This document shows, one piece after another, positions 1-6,893 of a DNA stretch of 18,081 nucleotides. The position numbers and the translations under genes were made by a program. The notes beneath the pieces are model-generated. The model worked only from the letters and a program-made list of their open reading frames with translations, had not been told where the DNA came from and ran no database searches. The DNA lies in contig CAYTFC010000067.1 in NCBI GenBank assembly GCA_964436955.1, positions 1-18,081 of the forward strand, in the 5' to 3' direction. Within the stretch, counting starts at the first letter, position 1. Each line of letters opens with the position of its first letter. The stretch is from CAMFKD01 sp964436955 (GTDB lineage: Bacteria; Chlamydiota; Chlamydiia; Chlamydiales; JAJFMA01).

Positions 1-23
1 TCCCTTTAAGCTGGAGGTATCTC

Positions 24-95
24 ATGGAAACATATGCTACAATCGTCTACGTCAAACGCAGAGGCGGAGAGACGGGGAGGCGCAGAGAAGGATAG
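24..95 (+). other. short ORF with strong SD, possibly a broken gene start
   Basis: An ATG at 24 follows a strong Shine-Dalgarno sequence, GGAGG at 13-17, with six bases between. The frame encodes METYATIVYVK and then runs into a purine-rich repeat (about 51-107), becoming Arg/Gly/Glu-rich until TAG at 93-95, 23 residues in all. The first eleven residues look like a normal protein start and the rest looks like translated repeat. One reading is a gene whose body was lost when the repeat arose or inserted. It could equally be chance, and I do not recognise a family. Confidence 0.2.
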
Positions 96-107
96 GGAGC
101 GAGAACA
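51..107. repeat. purine-rich G/A repeat tract
   Basis: This stretch is almost entirely G and A with a few C. It consists of overlapping variants of GAGGCGGAGA and GGGAGGCGCAGAGA. The units are degenerate and short. It is non-coding in appearance and lies upstream of the CPBP protease gene. I see no clear tandem period. Confidence 0.35.
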
Positions 108-215
108 ATTAACTTATGGGTTATAGGATGCGGGCAAGGGCACGATTAGGACGCTGTTGTATACGATGCAGGGATCGGGCTATTCTTCCTTAAATCGTAT
201 ATGCTAGTGTAGTGT

Positions 216-221
216 AAGGAG
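216..221 (+). promoter_or_regulatory. ribosome binding site of the CPBP protease gene
   Basis: AAGGAG lies ten bases before the ATG at 232. It is a near-perfect anti-16S match and fixes this start over the in-frame ATG at 250. Confidence 0.7.
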
Positions 222-231
222 ATATTAATCT

Positions 232-1095
232 ATGCTTACAGACCGTGCTATGTCATTTATTCAGATTACCATTTGTGCGATTGTAGCGGTGTTTATTGCC
301 TGGAGAGTGGGCTTTTTTCGTGTGCCAGTCCCGGCGGCCCCCCAACAACGAGCACCCAATCTTGGCAAAGTGGCGATGGCCTTTTTTATCTATCTAGGAA
401 CGTTAATCCTTCTCATACCTGCACTTGCCGACGCCTGGTTTAGTCTTGTTGAGCACGTTGATGACGCAGGGTCGACGTTATCAGATCCATATATCGATGG
501 TTGGCTTAACTTTATGGGCATTTGTATAGCGGCGCCGCTTTTAACTGCTTACAGTGTTCAATCGGGATCGTGGATTTGGGAGAAACTTCCACTTAGCCCA
601 TCCAATCGCATGCACCATATTCTGATTGGAAGTGCTACATGGTTGATAGCCTTTCCTATTGTAACTCTTGTTGCTGAAGGACTTAAAGATCTAATGAGTC
701 TGTTCATCGAATCTCCGCAAATCGATCAGGTGGCGGTTCGCCATTTAAAGAGCACTTTTGGTGATATTCCGTTACAGATAGCTTCAATGGTAAAAGTGGT
801 GCTGATAGTACCCATCATCGAGGAAATATTATTTCGCGGGTTTATCCAAAGCTGGCTGCGTTCCATGTTAACACGTCGCACGGCGATTTTTCTTTCTGCT
901 TTGGTCTTCACGCTGATGCATTTCGCATGGAGTCAAGGACTTGCTAATGTTGAACTTCTCGCTGGACTGTTCGTGTTGTCCTGCTTTTTGGGCTATCTTT
1001 ATGAACGACAGAGCGCTTTGTGGTCCAGCATCGCGCTCCACTGCACCTTCAATTTAGTCAGTGTTATTTTTATTACATTGGGATTGGGCGGGTAG
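232..1095 (+). CDS. CPBP family intramembrane metalloprotease
   Basis: A 287-residue polytopic membrane protein with the CPBP (Abi/CAAX protease, Rce1-like) signature. Motif 1 is EEILFRGF, with the Glu pair at 197-198 and Arg202. Motif 2 is FTLMHFAW with His230. Motif 3 is HCTFNL with His270 and Asn274. These are the residues that form the active site in Rce1-type glutamate-dependent proteases. Hydrophobic segments occur at about 7-25, 46-65, 88-106, 128-150, 185-200, 216-235, 240-256 and 265-285. Members cleave within or near membranes; in bacteria, roles range from peptide maturation to bacteriocin self-immunity, so the substrate here is unknown. The gene stands alone, 63 bases ahead of the PP2C gene on the same strand. 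All motif residues are intact, so it should be active. Confidence 0.85.
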   Translation: MLTDRAMSFIQITICAIVAVFIAWRVGFFRVPVPAAPQQRAPNLGKVAMAFFIYLGTLILLIPALADAWFSLVEHVDDAGSTLSDPYIDGWLNFMGICIAAPLLTAYSVQSGSWIWEKLPLSPSNRMHHILIGSATWLIAFPIVTLVAEGLKDLMSLFIESPQIDQVAVRHLKSTFGDIPLQIASMVKVVLIVPIIEEILFRGFIQSWLRSMLTRRTAIFLSALVFTLMHFAWSQGLANVELLAGLFVLSCFLGYLYERQSALWSSIALHCTFNLVSVIFITLGLGG

Positions 1096-1158
1096 AGCTC
1101 GCCTCAAATTTCTAGGATTTGGTATGATATTATCAATTATGAGTAATCGCGCTCAGCC

Positions 1159-1953
1159 ATGGTAGCCCAGCTAATGCCTTTTACAGTTGTTTCCTGTGGA
1201 CTTTCCGATACTGGTCTCGTCAGGCAGAAGAACGAGGATGTTTGGGATGAAATTCCTGAACGAAAAATCTATATTCTAGCCGATGGGATGGGTGGACATC
1301 GCTCCGGAGATGTTGCCGCACACCAGGCAGTCGCCACGCTGAAGCAATTTCTGAATCAAGCATTGTCAAAATTATCGCCAGAGAATCGCGGATTATATGA
1401 CGTCGCTGCCTGTATTCGCTCCGGGATTGAAGAAGCGAATAGGGTTGTATACACGTTGGGTAAGACAGATGACAGCCTTCGAGGGATGGGCACGACGCTA
1501 TGTTGCGTGCATATTCATGACGAAGGTATTATCTACGCACATGTGGGCGATAGCCGGATTTATTTGATGCGTGATAAAAATGTCGAGCAGATTAGCGAGG
1601 ATCACTCTCTCTTACGCGAGCTGGTGGTTGCCGGACAAATTCGCGAGCAGAATGCGAGTGAATTCATGTATAAAAACATTATAACTAAGGCCATTGGCAC
1701 CGAACCTATTGTCGAGCCTTCGGTAAATGTTTGCGAAGCGCAAGCTAAAGATATTCTGTTGATCTGCAGCGATGGTTTAAGCGATCTGTTGGCGCGCGAA
1801 GATCTGGAGGCCATTCTGAACAAAAAACAAAGTCTAAAAAAATCTGCTACGGAATTAGTTGCTGAAGCGAAGAAGCGTGGCGGTCATGATAATATTACAA
1901 TCGTGCTTATCCAACTCAAGACGGAGAAGGAAGAGAGCCCTGCTAAACAATGA
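1159..1953 (+). CDS. PP2C-family serine/threonine protein phosphatase
   Basis: A 264-residue soluble PPM/PP2C phosphatase, a metal-dependent enzyme that removes phosphate from Ser/Thr. The motifs come in family order: RQKNED at 22-27, ADGMGG with Asp42-Gly43, GMGTTL around 114, HVGDSRIYL around 129, CSDGLSD with Asp205, and GGHDNITIV with Asp244. Asp42, Asp205 and Asp244 are the expected metal ligands. The length is typical of the compact bacterial PrpC/Stp type. No membrane segment is seen, so it is probably cytosolic. No convincing SD precedes the ATG at 1159; the ATG at 1174 (MPFTVV) is an alternative and would suit the family N-terminus. The stop overlaps the next start as ATGA, so the two genes are translationally coupled. 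Chlamydiae keep a PP2C gene (CT259, as I recall) beside a NifS-like gene, as here. Confidence 0.92.
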   Translation: MVAQLMPFTVVSCGLSDTGLVRQKNEDVWDEIPERKIYILADGMGGHRSGDVAAHQAVATLKQFLNQALSKLSPENRGLYDVAACIRSGIEEANRVVYTLGKTDDSLRGMGTTLCCVHIHDEGIIYAHVGDSRIYLMRDKNVEQISEDHSLLRELVVAGQIREQNASEFMYKNIITKAIGTEPIVEPSVNVCEAQAKDILLICSDGLSDLLAREDLEAILNKKQSLKKSATELVAEAKKRGGHDNITIVLIQLKTEKEESPAKQ

Positions 1954-3062
1954 CAGCAATTTACTTAGATAACAACTCCACAACCATGATGGCCCCCTAT
2001 GTCATTCAGAAGATGACGCATGTGCTTCAGAACCATTATGGCAATCCCTCTAGCGCTCACTCCTTTGGGCGCGACTCGCGTGCTTTGATAGATGAAGCAA
2101 GGCGCTCAATCGCGACTTATTTGGGTGTAAAGCCAAGGGAAATCATTTTTACGTCTAGCGGAACCGAAGCTATTAACCTCGCTATTCGTGGCATTTGTCA
2201 AGGGCATACACAAGGTCATATCGTTACGTCTAGTGTGGAACATGCCGCGGTTTTTAATACGGTTCAAGCTATGGAGAGTGCAGGATGGCTTTGCACGTTT
2301 GTGGCTCCAGGATTGTATGGAGCTATTACTGCAGATGCCATTCGCGCGGCTATTACGCCCAACACAGCATTGATAGCCGTTATGGCAGTTAATAACGAAA
2401 CAGGTGTAAAAACAGATATTGACGCCATTGCCGCACTGGCTGAAGAAAACGGTATTCCGCTTTTTGTAGATGGTGTGGCCTTGTTGGGCAAGGAAACGTT
2501 CATCATTCCATCGGGAGTGTCTATGATGGCTTTTGGAGCACATAAACTCCATGGCCCTAAAGGAATAGGTTGCTTAGTCCTACGAAGCCGGCTGAAGCTA
2601 TCCTCCTTTATTACGGGCGGTGGCCAGGAAAGTAATCTGCGTGCGGGAACAGAAAATGTAGCGGCTATTGTAGGTTTTGCCGCTGCGGTTGAGCTCTTGA
2701 GGACCGAACTCCCCCTGGCTAGCGAGAATATGAGGAAGCTCAGAGATCAGCTGGAACAAGGAATTCGAAATAAGCATCCTGGGGTGGTTGTGAACGGAGA
2801 AGGGCCACGAGTTGTGAACACCACTAATCTGGCATTTAAAGGCGTGGATGGCGAGTCACTCTTGATCAATTTGGATCAGGCTGGTGTGGCTGTCAGCCAT
2901 GGTTCAGCATGTACCTCTGGGGCATTAGAGCCTTCACGTATTTTGATGAACATGGGAGTGTCGTTGGAACTTGCGCGCTCATCGATGCGCTTTTCGCTCA
3001 GTCGCTTTACGACCCAGCAGGATATCGAGAGAACCATTGAAATCGTCTGTGCGAATATCTAA
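1950..3062 (+). CDS. NifS/IscS-like class V aminotransferase (cysteine desulfurase family)
   Basis: A 370-residue PLP fold-type I enzyme of the NifS/IscS branch. Family landmarks are YLDNNSTT at 5-12, NPSSAH at 32-37, TSSGTEAINLAI at 68-79, VEHAAV with His98, NNETGV at 148-153, AHKLHGPKG with the Schiff-base lysine Lys199, RAGTEN at 231-236, SHGSACTSG with the catalytic loop Cys321, and MRFSLSRFTT near the end. Cysteine desulfurases release sulfur from cysteine as an enzyme persulfide for Fe-S clusters or thiolation. Two usual PLP contacts differ: the DxxQ that holds the cofactor ring is Asp174-Gly-Val-Ala177, and the Ser of SGHK is Gly (FGAHK). Both Lys199 and Cys321 remain, so sulfur transfer is possible but the substrate may differ. 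It overlaps the PP2C gene as ATGA. No IscU or SufE partner lies in the window. Confidence 0.88.
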   Translation: MTAIYLDNNSTTMMAPYVIQKMTHVLQNHYGNPSSAHSFGRDSRALIDEARRSIATYLGVKPREIIFTSSGTEAINLAIRGICQGHTQGHIVTSSVEHAAVFNTVQAMESAGWLCTFVAPGLYGAITADAIRAAITPNTALIAVMAVNNETGVKTDIDAIAALAEENGIPLFVDGVALLGKETFIIPSGVSMMAFGAHKLHGPKGIGCLVLRSRLKLSSFITGGGQESNLRAGTENVAAIVGFAAAVELLRTELPLASENMRKLRDQLEQGIRNKHPGVVVNGEGPRVVNTTNLAFKGVDGESLLINLDQAGVAVSHGSACTSGALEPSRILMNMGVSLELARSSMRFSLSRFTTQQDIERTIEIVCANI

Positions 3063-3164
3063 GCCGAGCGTTGTCAGGTCTTGGCCAGGCCCGATCCCCA
3101 CGCCACAACCCAATAACATTCTAAAATCGTGCCCGAGCCCGTGCCCGTAGAGCTGGTGATTTTA

Positions 3165-3236
3165 ATGGATGAAGTCGTAGTCCATCTACCAAAAGGGCGA
3201 ATCGTGACCATGTTAACAAAACTTGCTCAAGGATAG
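3165..3236 (+). other. micro-ORF inside the inverted repeat
   Basis: Between the arms of the inverted repeat, an ATG at 3165 opens a 23-residue frame (MDEVVVHLPKGRIVTMLTK, then LAQG and TAG). The frame is open back to 3117 through the repeat arm, so a GTG at 3129 is another possible start. It has amphipathic, protein-like character but no SD. It may be a decayed remnant or chance; no family is recognised. Confidence 0.2.
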
Positions 3237-3247
3237 AAAGCTTGAGC
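3225..3247. terminator. hairpin in the convergent spacer
   Basis: GCTCAAG at 3225-3231 pairs with CTTGAGC at 3241-3247 across a 9-base loop. It lies between two converging genes, where a bidirectional terminator would be expected, but no T-run follows on either side. The function is therefore uncertain. Confidence 0.3.
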
Positions 3248-3354
3248 GAAAAGGGTCGTGGGGATAGGAAGTTTGTAGGGGATTTTTCCGTGCACGGGCT
3301 CGGGCTCGGGCACGATGGGGATGTTATTGGGCCAGACCGCGAAAAAGATATATT

Positions 3355-4590
3355 CTAACTACGAATGGTGATGGTCTTAGCTCCGAGCAGCGTAACCGTT
3401 TTTGCTGTAAGCCTAAATGGATCCACATAGATAGTTTCGCCTGCGTTGGGAGGATGTCCTAACACCTTTCCCATAAGCTCTGCCAGAGTTTCTGTTCCGT
3501 GAGAATCAAGGCTAACGCCATATTGAGCATTAAAATCTGCAATCTTCATATCTCCCGGAAAACTCTTGTCAATGGCTAACGCCTGTGGCACTTTGACAGG
3601 TAATGCAACCGTCGTTACGCCTGTTAAGTTGCCAAAAATCTCTTCCAAAACACCATCTAAAGTAATGATCCCTACGGCTCGGCCTGGTCGATCCAATACC
3701 ACAGCCACTGACTGATTGTTGCTGCGAAATTGGTGAAGGATCTGTACCAACGTGCTGTCAGAGGTGATAAACCACGGCGATCGTGCATGCAAACCCACTC
3801 GTTGATCGTCCGGAACTTTGATAAAATCACGGGGTATAGCGATACCCACTATATTGTGGATGGTCTTGTGATAGACAGGTAAAAATGCGGCCGAATTTTT
3901 CTTTAAAATATTACTCATTTGGGCAACGGTACAATTCACCTGAAGGGCTCGCGTCTGGCCGATGGGCTCCATAATATCCGATGCTATTTTTGTGCGTAGT
4001 GCGAAGATGTTTCGCACAAGAAAATTAAGTTCGTCCCCTTCCACTTCAGGGTCTTCTGATTCGTCTTCAAGCACCGCTAAGAGCTCATCGCGACTGAGGA
4101 AGAGTCTGTTTTGACGCTCCTCTCCGCCCACCAAGCGGTTGGCTAAGCGGGAAACCTCTGAAATCACCCAAATAAAGGGACTCATAATTTTGGCGGAGGC
4201 GTATACCAGCGGCACGCCCATCATTGCCATATGTTCCGAATAGCGTCGTGCGGCAAAGATAGGCGCTAGTTCGGCACAAATCAAGACCAAAAATATTTGA
4301 GTAACAGGGGCAAAATCGGCGCCGATATCTAATGCATGGTAAAGCTGTCGAGAGCACTCTGAACCAACTTGCATGGCAATGTTCACGCCTAATAGCGTGG
4401 TGCCCAAAAGCCTTCCAGGATTATGTAGTAACCAGTTAATCCAGAGCGCACGTTGGTTTCCCTTTGACACGTAATATTGTAGGCGTACTTTGTTAAATGA
4501 CACAATCGCCATTTCTAGCGACGCATAAAAGCCTTCAGCGACGATGCAGAACAGGGTGGCCGTAAGCCAAATAAGGACAGTTGCGGTCAT
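3355..4590 (-). CDS. CNNM (DUF21)/CBS domain membrane protein, TlyC/HlyC-CorC type, copy 2
   Basis: A 411-residue protein with an N-terminal DUF21/CNNM transmembrane domain (about 1-150), a CBS pair (about 204-325) and a C-terminal CorC/HlyC-type domain (about 340-410). CNNM landmarks are SLEMAIVSF with Ser24 and Glu26, GVNIA with Asn70, and AELAP at 106-110, where relatives often read GExxPK; here the Lys is not kept. Members include Mg2+/Na+ antiporter-type transporters (CorB, MpfA) and proteins named hemolysin C on weak grounds. The second CBS motif contains VAVVLDRPGRAVGIITLDGVL. It starts inside the stop of the upstream homologue (ATGA at 4587-4590), so the two are probably made together and may form a heterodimer. 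It is more diverged at key sites than copy 1 and could be the regulatory partner. The paired arrangement resembles the two chlamydial tlyC genes. Confidence 0.85.
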   Translation of the reverse strand: MTATVLIWLTATLFCIVAEGFYASLEMAIVSFNKVRLQYYVSKGNQRALWINWLLHNPGRLLGTTLLGVNIAMQVGSECSRQLYHALDIGADFAPVTQIFLVLICAELAPIFAARRYSEHMAMMGVPLVYASAKIMSPFIWVISEVSRLANRLVGGEERQNRLFLSRDELLAVLEDESEDPEVEGDELNFLVRNIFALRTKIASDIMEPIGQTRALQVNCTVAQMSNILKKNSAAFLPVYHKTIHNIVGIAIPRDFIKVPDDQRVGLHARSPWFITSDSTLVQILHQFRSNNQSVAVVLDRPGRAVGIITLDGVLEEIFGNLTGVTTVALPVKVPQALAIDKSFPGDMKIADFNAQYGVSLDSHGTETLAELMGKVLGHPPNAGETIYVDPFRLTAKTVTLLGAKTITIRS

Positions 4591-5858
4591 CGCTTACGCT
4601 CTTGTTTGGCTTTTTTAGTAAGGGGAGTCAAACGGCGCACATAAACTCTTCGAATCCTATTTGGGTCCGCAGCCAAAACTTGAAATAGGAAATCCGTTGT
4701 TTCATACTTGGTGCCACTTTTAGGAATATCCCCAATCATCTCGCATAACCATCCGCCTAACGTTACCATATTCAAAGGGCTGTGAATAGGGATGCCAAAG
4801 ATGTCCTCCAATTCGCTGAGCTCCAACTTACCACTGGCGATGATCACATCTAGGCCGGCTCTGGTGTATTTGTTGTGTGTATCGCGACGATCGACAATGT
4901 TTCCCACGACTACTTCCACAAGGTCTTCACGCGTAATCAGTCCGACAACAGTACCATACTCGTCAACCACCATTGCCATCACTTCTATGCGCTGTCCAAA
5001 CTGTCGCATTAATTTACGCGCTGGAGTTGTATCTGGAACAAAGAATGGTTTACGCACAAAAGCGCGCAAATCCTCGGGATGTTCAATTGCTTTTCGGTGA
5101 AGAAGAAACTGCTCGGCAGACATAATACCCAAAACATTTTGTAATGTGTGGTCACACACGGGAATGCGGGAACATTCCTGATCTACAAATGCATGTGTCA
5201 AAATGTCCAGGGGGGTATTGATGTCATAGTAAAGCACTTCATCGCGTGGGCGCATCCACTCCTTGACTTGACTGTCCTGTAGGTCTAGATAACCGTCTAC
5301 GAGCTTAGCTTCATCGTGATCCAATACACCCGTTTCTTGTGAGGTCTTCAGCACATGGTGCATTTCTTCGCGGGAAATGTCCTCTTCACGACGTAAAAAA
5401 AAGAACATCACCTGAGATACTGGTACGGTGATTGCCAAAATCAGGCGACGTATGGGTGCCAGAAACTGCTCTAGTTGCGATACACCTGGTGCCACTTTGT
5501 AGGCCATCGAAGCATTGTTATTCAACGCAATGTACTTCGGAAGAATATCTCCAAATAGTAGTGAAATTCCGAGGGGCACACCAACTTTTAGAACCCAACC
5601 TGAGGCATCGCCAAATAAGGCTGAGGCACTGTTTTGAAGCAAGATATTTACCGTGATATTGACCATGAAGAGAGTCACAAACAACTCTCTAGGACGCAAT
5701 ACCAAATTAGAAATCAAGCGCTTGCGCGGGTCTGGATCCGTTCGGTAATTTTTTATACGTTGTGCGGAAAGAGAAAATAGAGAAATTTCGGAAGCCGAAG
5801 ATAACCCTGCAGCCAATGTAAGAACAATCAAACTGATAACGAGTAGCAGTTCTGTCAT
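4587..5858 (-). CDS. CNNM (DUF21)/CBS domain membrane protein, TlyC/HlyC-CorC type, copy 1
   Basis: A 423-residue protein with a DUF21/CNNM membrane domain (1-155), a cytosolic helical linker carrying EEMHHVLKTSQETGVLD (165-180), a CBS pair (200-320) and a CorC-type C-terminal domain (335-410), ending in a lysine/arginine-rich tail. Family sites are present: SSASEISLFSLS with Ser23 and Glu24, MVNITVN with Asn67, and GDILPKYIAL at 103-112. The CBS2 signature DEYGTVVGLITREDLVE at 299-315 is near-consensus. The likely role is divalent-cation transport at the inner membrane, with nucleotide or Mg2+ sensing through CBS. The start overlaps the FtsB-like stop as ATGA (5855-5858) and the stop overlaps copy 2, so this is the third gene of a tightly coupled four-gene operon. 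The hemolysin label is historical and not supported here. Confidence 0.9.
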   Translation of the reverse strand: MTELLLVISLIVLTLAAGLSSASEISLFSLSAQRIKNYRTDPDPRKRLISNLVLRPRELFVTLFMVNITVNILLQNSASALFGDASGWVLKVGVPLGISLLFGDILPKYIALNNNASMAYKVAPGVSQLEQFLAPIRRLILAITVPVSQVMFFFLRREEDISREEMHHVLKTSQETGVLDHDEAKLVDGYLDLQDSQVKEWMRPRDEVLYYDINTPLDILTHAFVDQECSRIPVCDHTLQNVLGIMSAEQFLLHRKAIEHPEDLRAFVRKPFFVPDTTPARKLMRQFGQRIEVMAMVVDEYGTVVGLITREDLVEVVVGNIVDRRDTHNKYTRAGLDVIIASGKLELSELEDIFGIPIHSPLNMVTLGGWLCEMIGDIPKSGTKYETTDFLFQVLAADPNRIRRVYVRRLTPLTKKAKQERKR

Positions 5859-6196
5859 GGTTCACTCTGGAAGAAAACTTTCACTTGTCCCTCAGGTACT
5901 AAACCTAAACCTTTTCGAAGTACCAACTCTACCCAATCAGGATCACTCTGGCTATTTATTTGAAGCGTGAGGTCATCGCGGCGTGTCAATGCAACCAGCT
6001 TTTCTTGTTGTAACAGAGTTAATTGATCCTTCAAACGCACTTCTTCCTCATTGCGAGCTTTGGAAGATAATTCATGTACAACGCTGAGTAGTAAGAGCCA
6101 TAACAGAACCCACCACCAGCGCGTGCAGAGCTGTTCTAAGCGTTTGATCCAACGAGGACTAGTGCGAACTGGAAGCGATTGTAAGCGAGTGGTCAC
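5855..6196 (-). CDS. septum formation initiator family protein (FtsB/DivIC-like)
   Basis: A small bitopic protein. I choose the GTG at 6196 because it overlaps the NUDIX stop as GTGA and follows GGAG (6205-6208) by eight bases, giving 113 residues. An ATG at 6268 would add 24 residues read through NUDIX coding sequence. The chain has a short basic N-terminus (RWIKR), one transmembrane helix at about 27-41 (WWWVLLWLLLLSVV), a coiled coil at about 44-80 (KDQLTLLQQEKLVAL), and a C-terminal segment, DWVELVLRKGLGLVPEGQ, that matches the FtsB/DivIC pattern of a conserved aromatic/Glu helix followed by LGxVxPGE. Such proteins link FtsQ and FtsL in the divisome. The family is short and divergent, so the assignment rests on architecture plus the C-terminal motif. 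Confidence 0.7.
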   Translation of the reverse strand: MTTRLQSLPVRTSPRWIKRLEQLCTRWWWVLLWLLLLSVVHELSSKARNEEEVRLKDQLTLLQQEKLVALTRRDDLTLQINSQSDPDWVELVLRKGLGLVPEGQVKVFFQSEP

Positions 6197-6741
6197 ATTT
6201 TTTGCTCCGTAGCATAAATTTTCAACCATTTTACGCGAATGCGGGTAAAAAGATAGCGGAAACCCCAATGAGGACGAAAGAGATAGTAGAGTATAATAGA
6301 TCTAAATGTCCTTCTTGACATAGCCTTATGTACTAATTCAGGCGTGTTTAACACCTCTTGCAACCACTCACGATGATAGAGAAAAAAGTGAGCGGGCAAC
6401 TGAGTTAACGAAAAAAATGCCACACCACGCGCTTCTTCGCCCGCATATAAACTTCCCCCAGTTATGCTGCATTCGAAAATGTGCGCTGCTGAAGTTAAGC
6501 GGTTGATAGGCTCGAACGTTCCACAATGGCGTTTGATGGAAACGATAAGACCTGTTTCCTCATGGACTTCGCGGATGACAGCCTCATCGGCAGACTCGCC
6601 TGGATCAATGCCGCCTCCGGGCAAAACCCATACAGGTAGATCCATGCGCTGCAATAGCAGAACAGCATCGCGTTGTTCATTGAAGATAATAGCAAGGGAG
6701 CAGTCATGCATAGCGTGGAGTTTAGCCGTTTTGACCCCCAT
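6193..6741 (-). CDS. NUDIX hydrolase
   Basis: A 182-residue protein with a perfect NUDIX box GX5EX7REUXEEXGU at 43-65 (GGIDPGE, then REVHEETGL; Mg2+ ligands Glu58, Glu61 and Glu62). The fold starts early (CSLAIIFNEQRDAVLLLQR), so it is a single-domain enzyme with a basic C-terminal extension of about 50 residues (RVKWLKIYATEQKM). Enzymes of this kind hydrolyse a nucleoside diphosphate linked to another group; the substrate cannot be read from sequence. The start is uncertain: neither ATG 6741 nor ATG 6711 (MHDCSLAI) has a clear SD. It is the first gene of the overlapping chain with the FtsB-like and CNNM genes, and lies 152 bases downstream of the M16-like gene on the same strand. Confidence 0.88.
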   Translation of the reverse strand: MGVKTAKLHAMHDCSLAIIFNEQRDAVLLLQRMDLPVWVLPGGGIDPGESADEAVIREVHEETGLIVSIKRHCGTFEPINRLTSAAHIFECSITGGSLYAGEEARGVAFFSLTQLPAHFFLYHREWLQEVLNTPELVHKAMSRRTFRSIILYYLFRPHWGFRYLFTRIRVKWLKIYATEQKM

Positions 6742-6893
6742 TTTGCAAGCAACTAAGAAGACTTGCGCCGGGTACGGTTTTCAGTGCGCCTACTAATTAT
6801 TGGAGAAATTGCTGATCTTATTACACATCTTATCGGAAGGCATATCATAAATCCACCGCAGTTGCCTTATGGAAGCTTTTTTTCTATGTTTTG

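Larger units (their letters stand above)
3109..3331. repeat. long inverted repeat between convergent genes
   Basis: The spacer between the converging nifS-like and CNNM genes is framed by inverted arms. CCCAATAACAT at 3109-3119 pairs with ATGTTATTGGG at 3321-3331. ATCGTGCCCGAGCCCG at 3126-3141 pairs exactly with CGGGCTCGGGCACGAT at 3301-3316. The segments between the paired blocks differ by two bases in length. The arms are separated by about 160 bases. This may be a miniature mobile element or a bidirectional folding signal. No transposase is present. Confidence 0.6.

Noticed and set aside
1099..1127. Promoter before the PP2C gene
   Set aside because: TATGAT at 1122-1127 is a fair -10, but the position of a -35 (CTCGCC) does not match, so support is too weak to list.
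2106..2552. 148-codon open frame on the minus strand
   Set aside because: It lies wholly opposite the NifS-like gene, has no family features and no SD, and is best explained as an antisense shadow.
3355..5858. Hemolysin function for the two CNNM/CBS proteins
   Set aside because: The TlyC/HlyC name is historical. The domains point to cation transport, and nothing in the sequence supports lysis.
6197..6268. ATG 6268 as start of the FtsB-like protein
   Set aside because: It would overlap the NUDIX gene by 76 bases; the GTG at 6196 has a better SD and fits the overlap pattern of the operon.
6820..6893. Terminator after the M16-like gene
   Set aside because: Only a 6-bp AAGGCA/TGCCTT pairing with a long loop is visible, and no T-run follows it on the coding strand.
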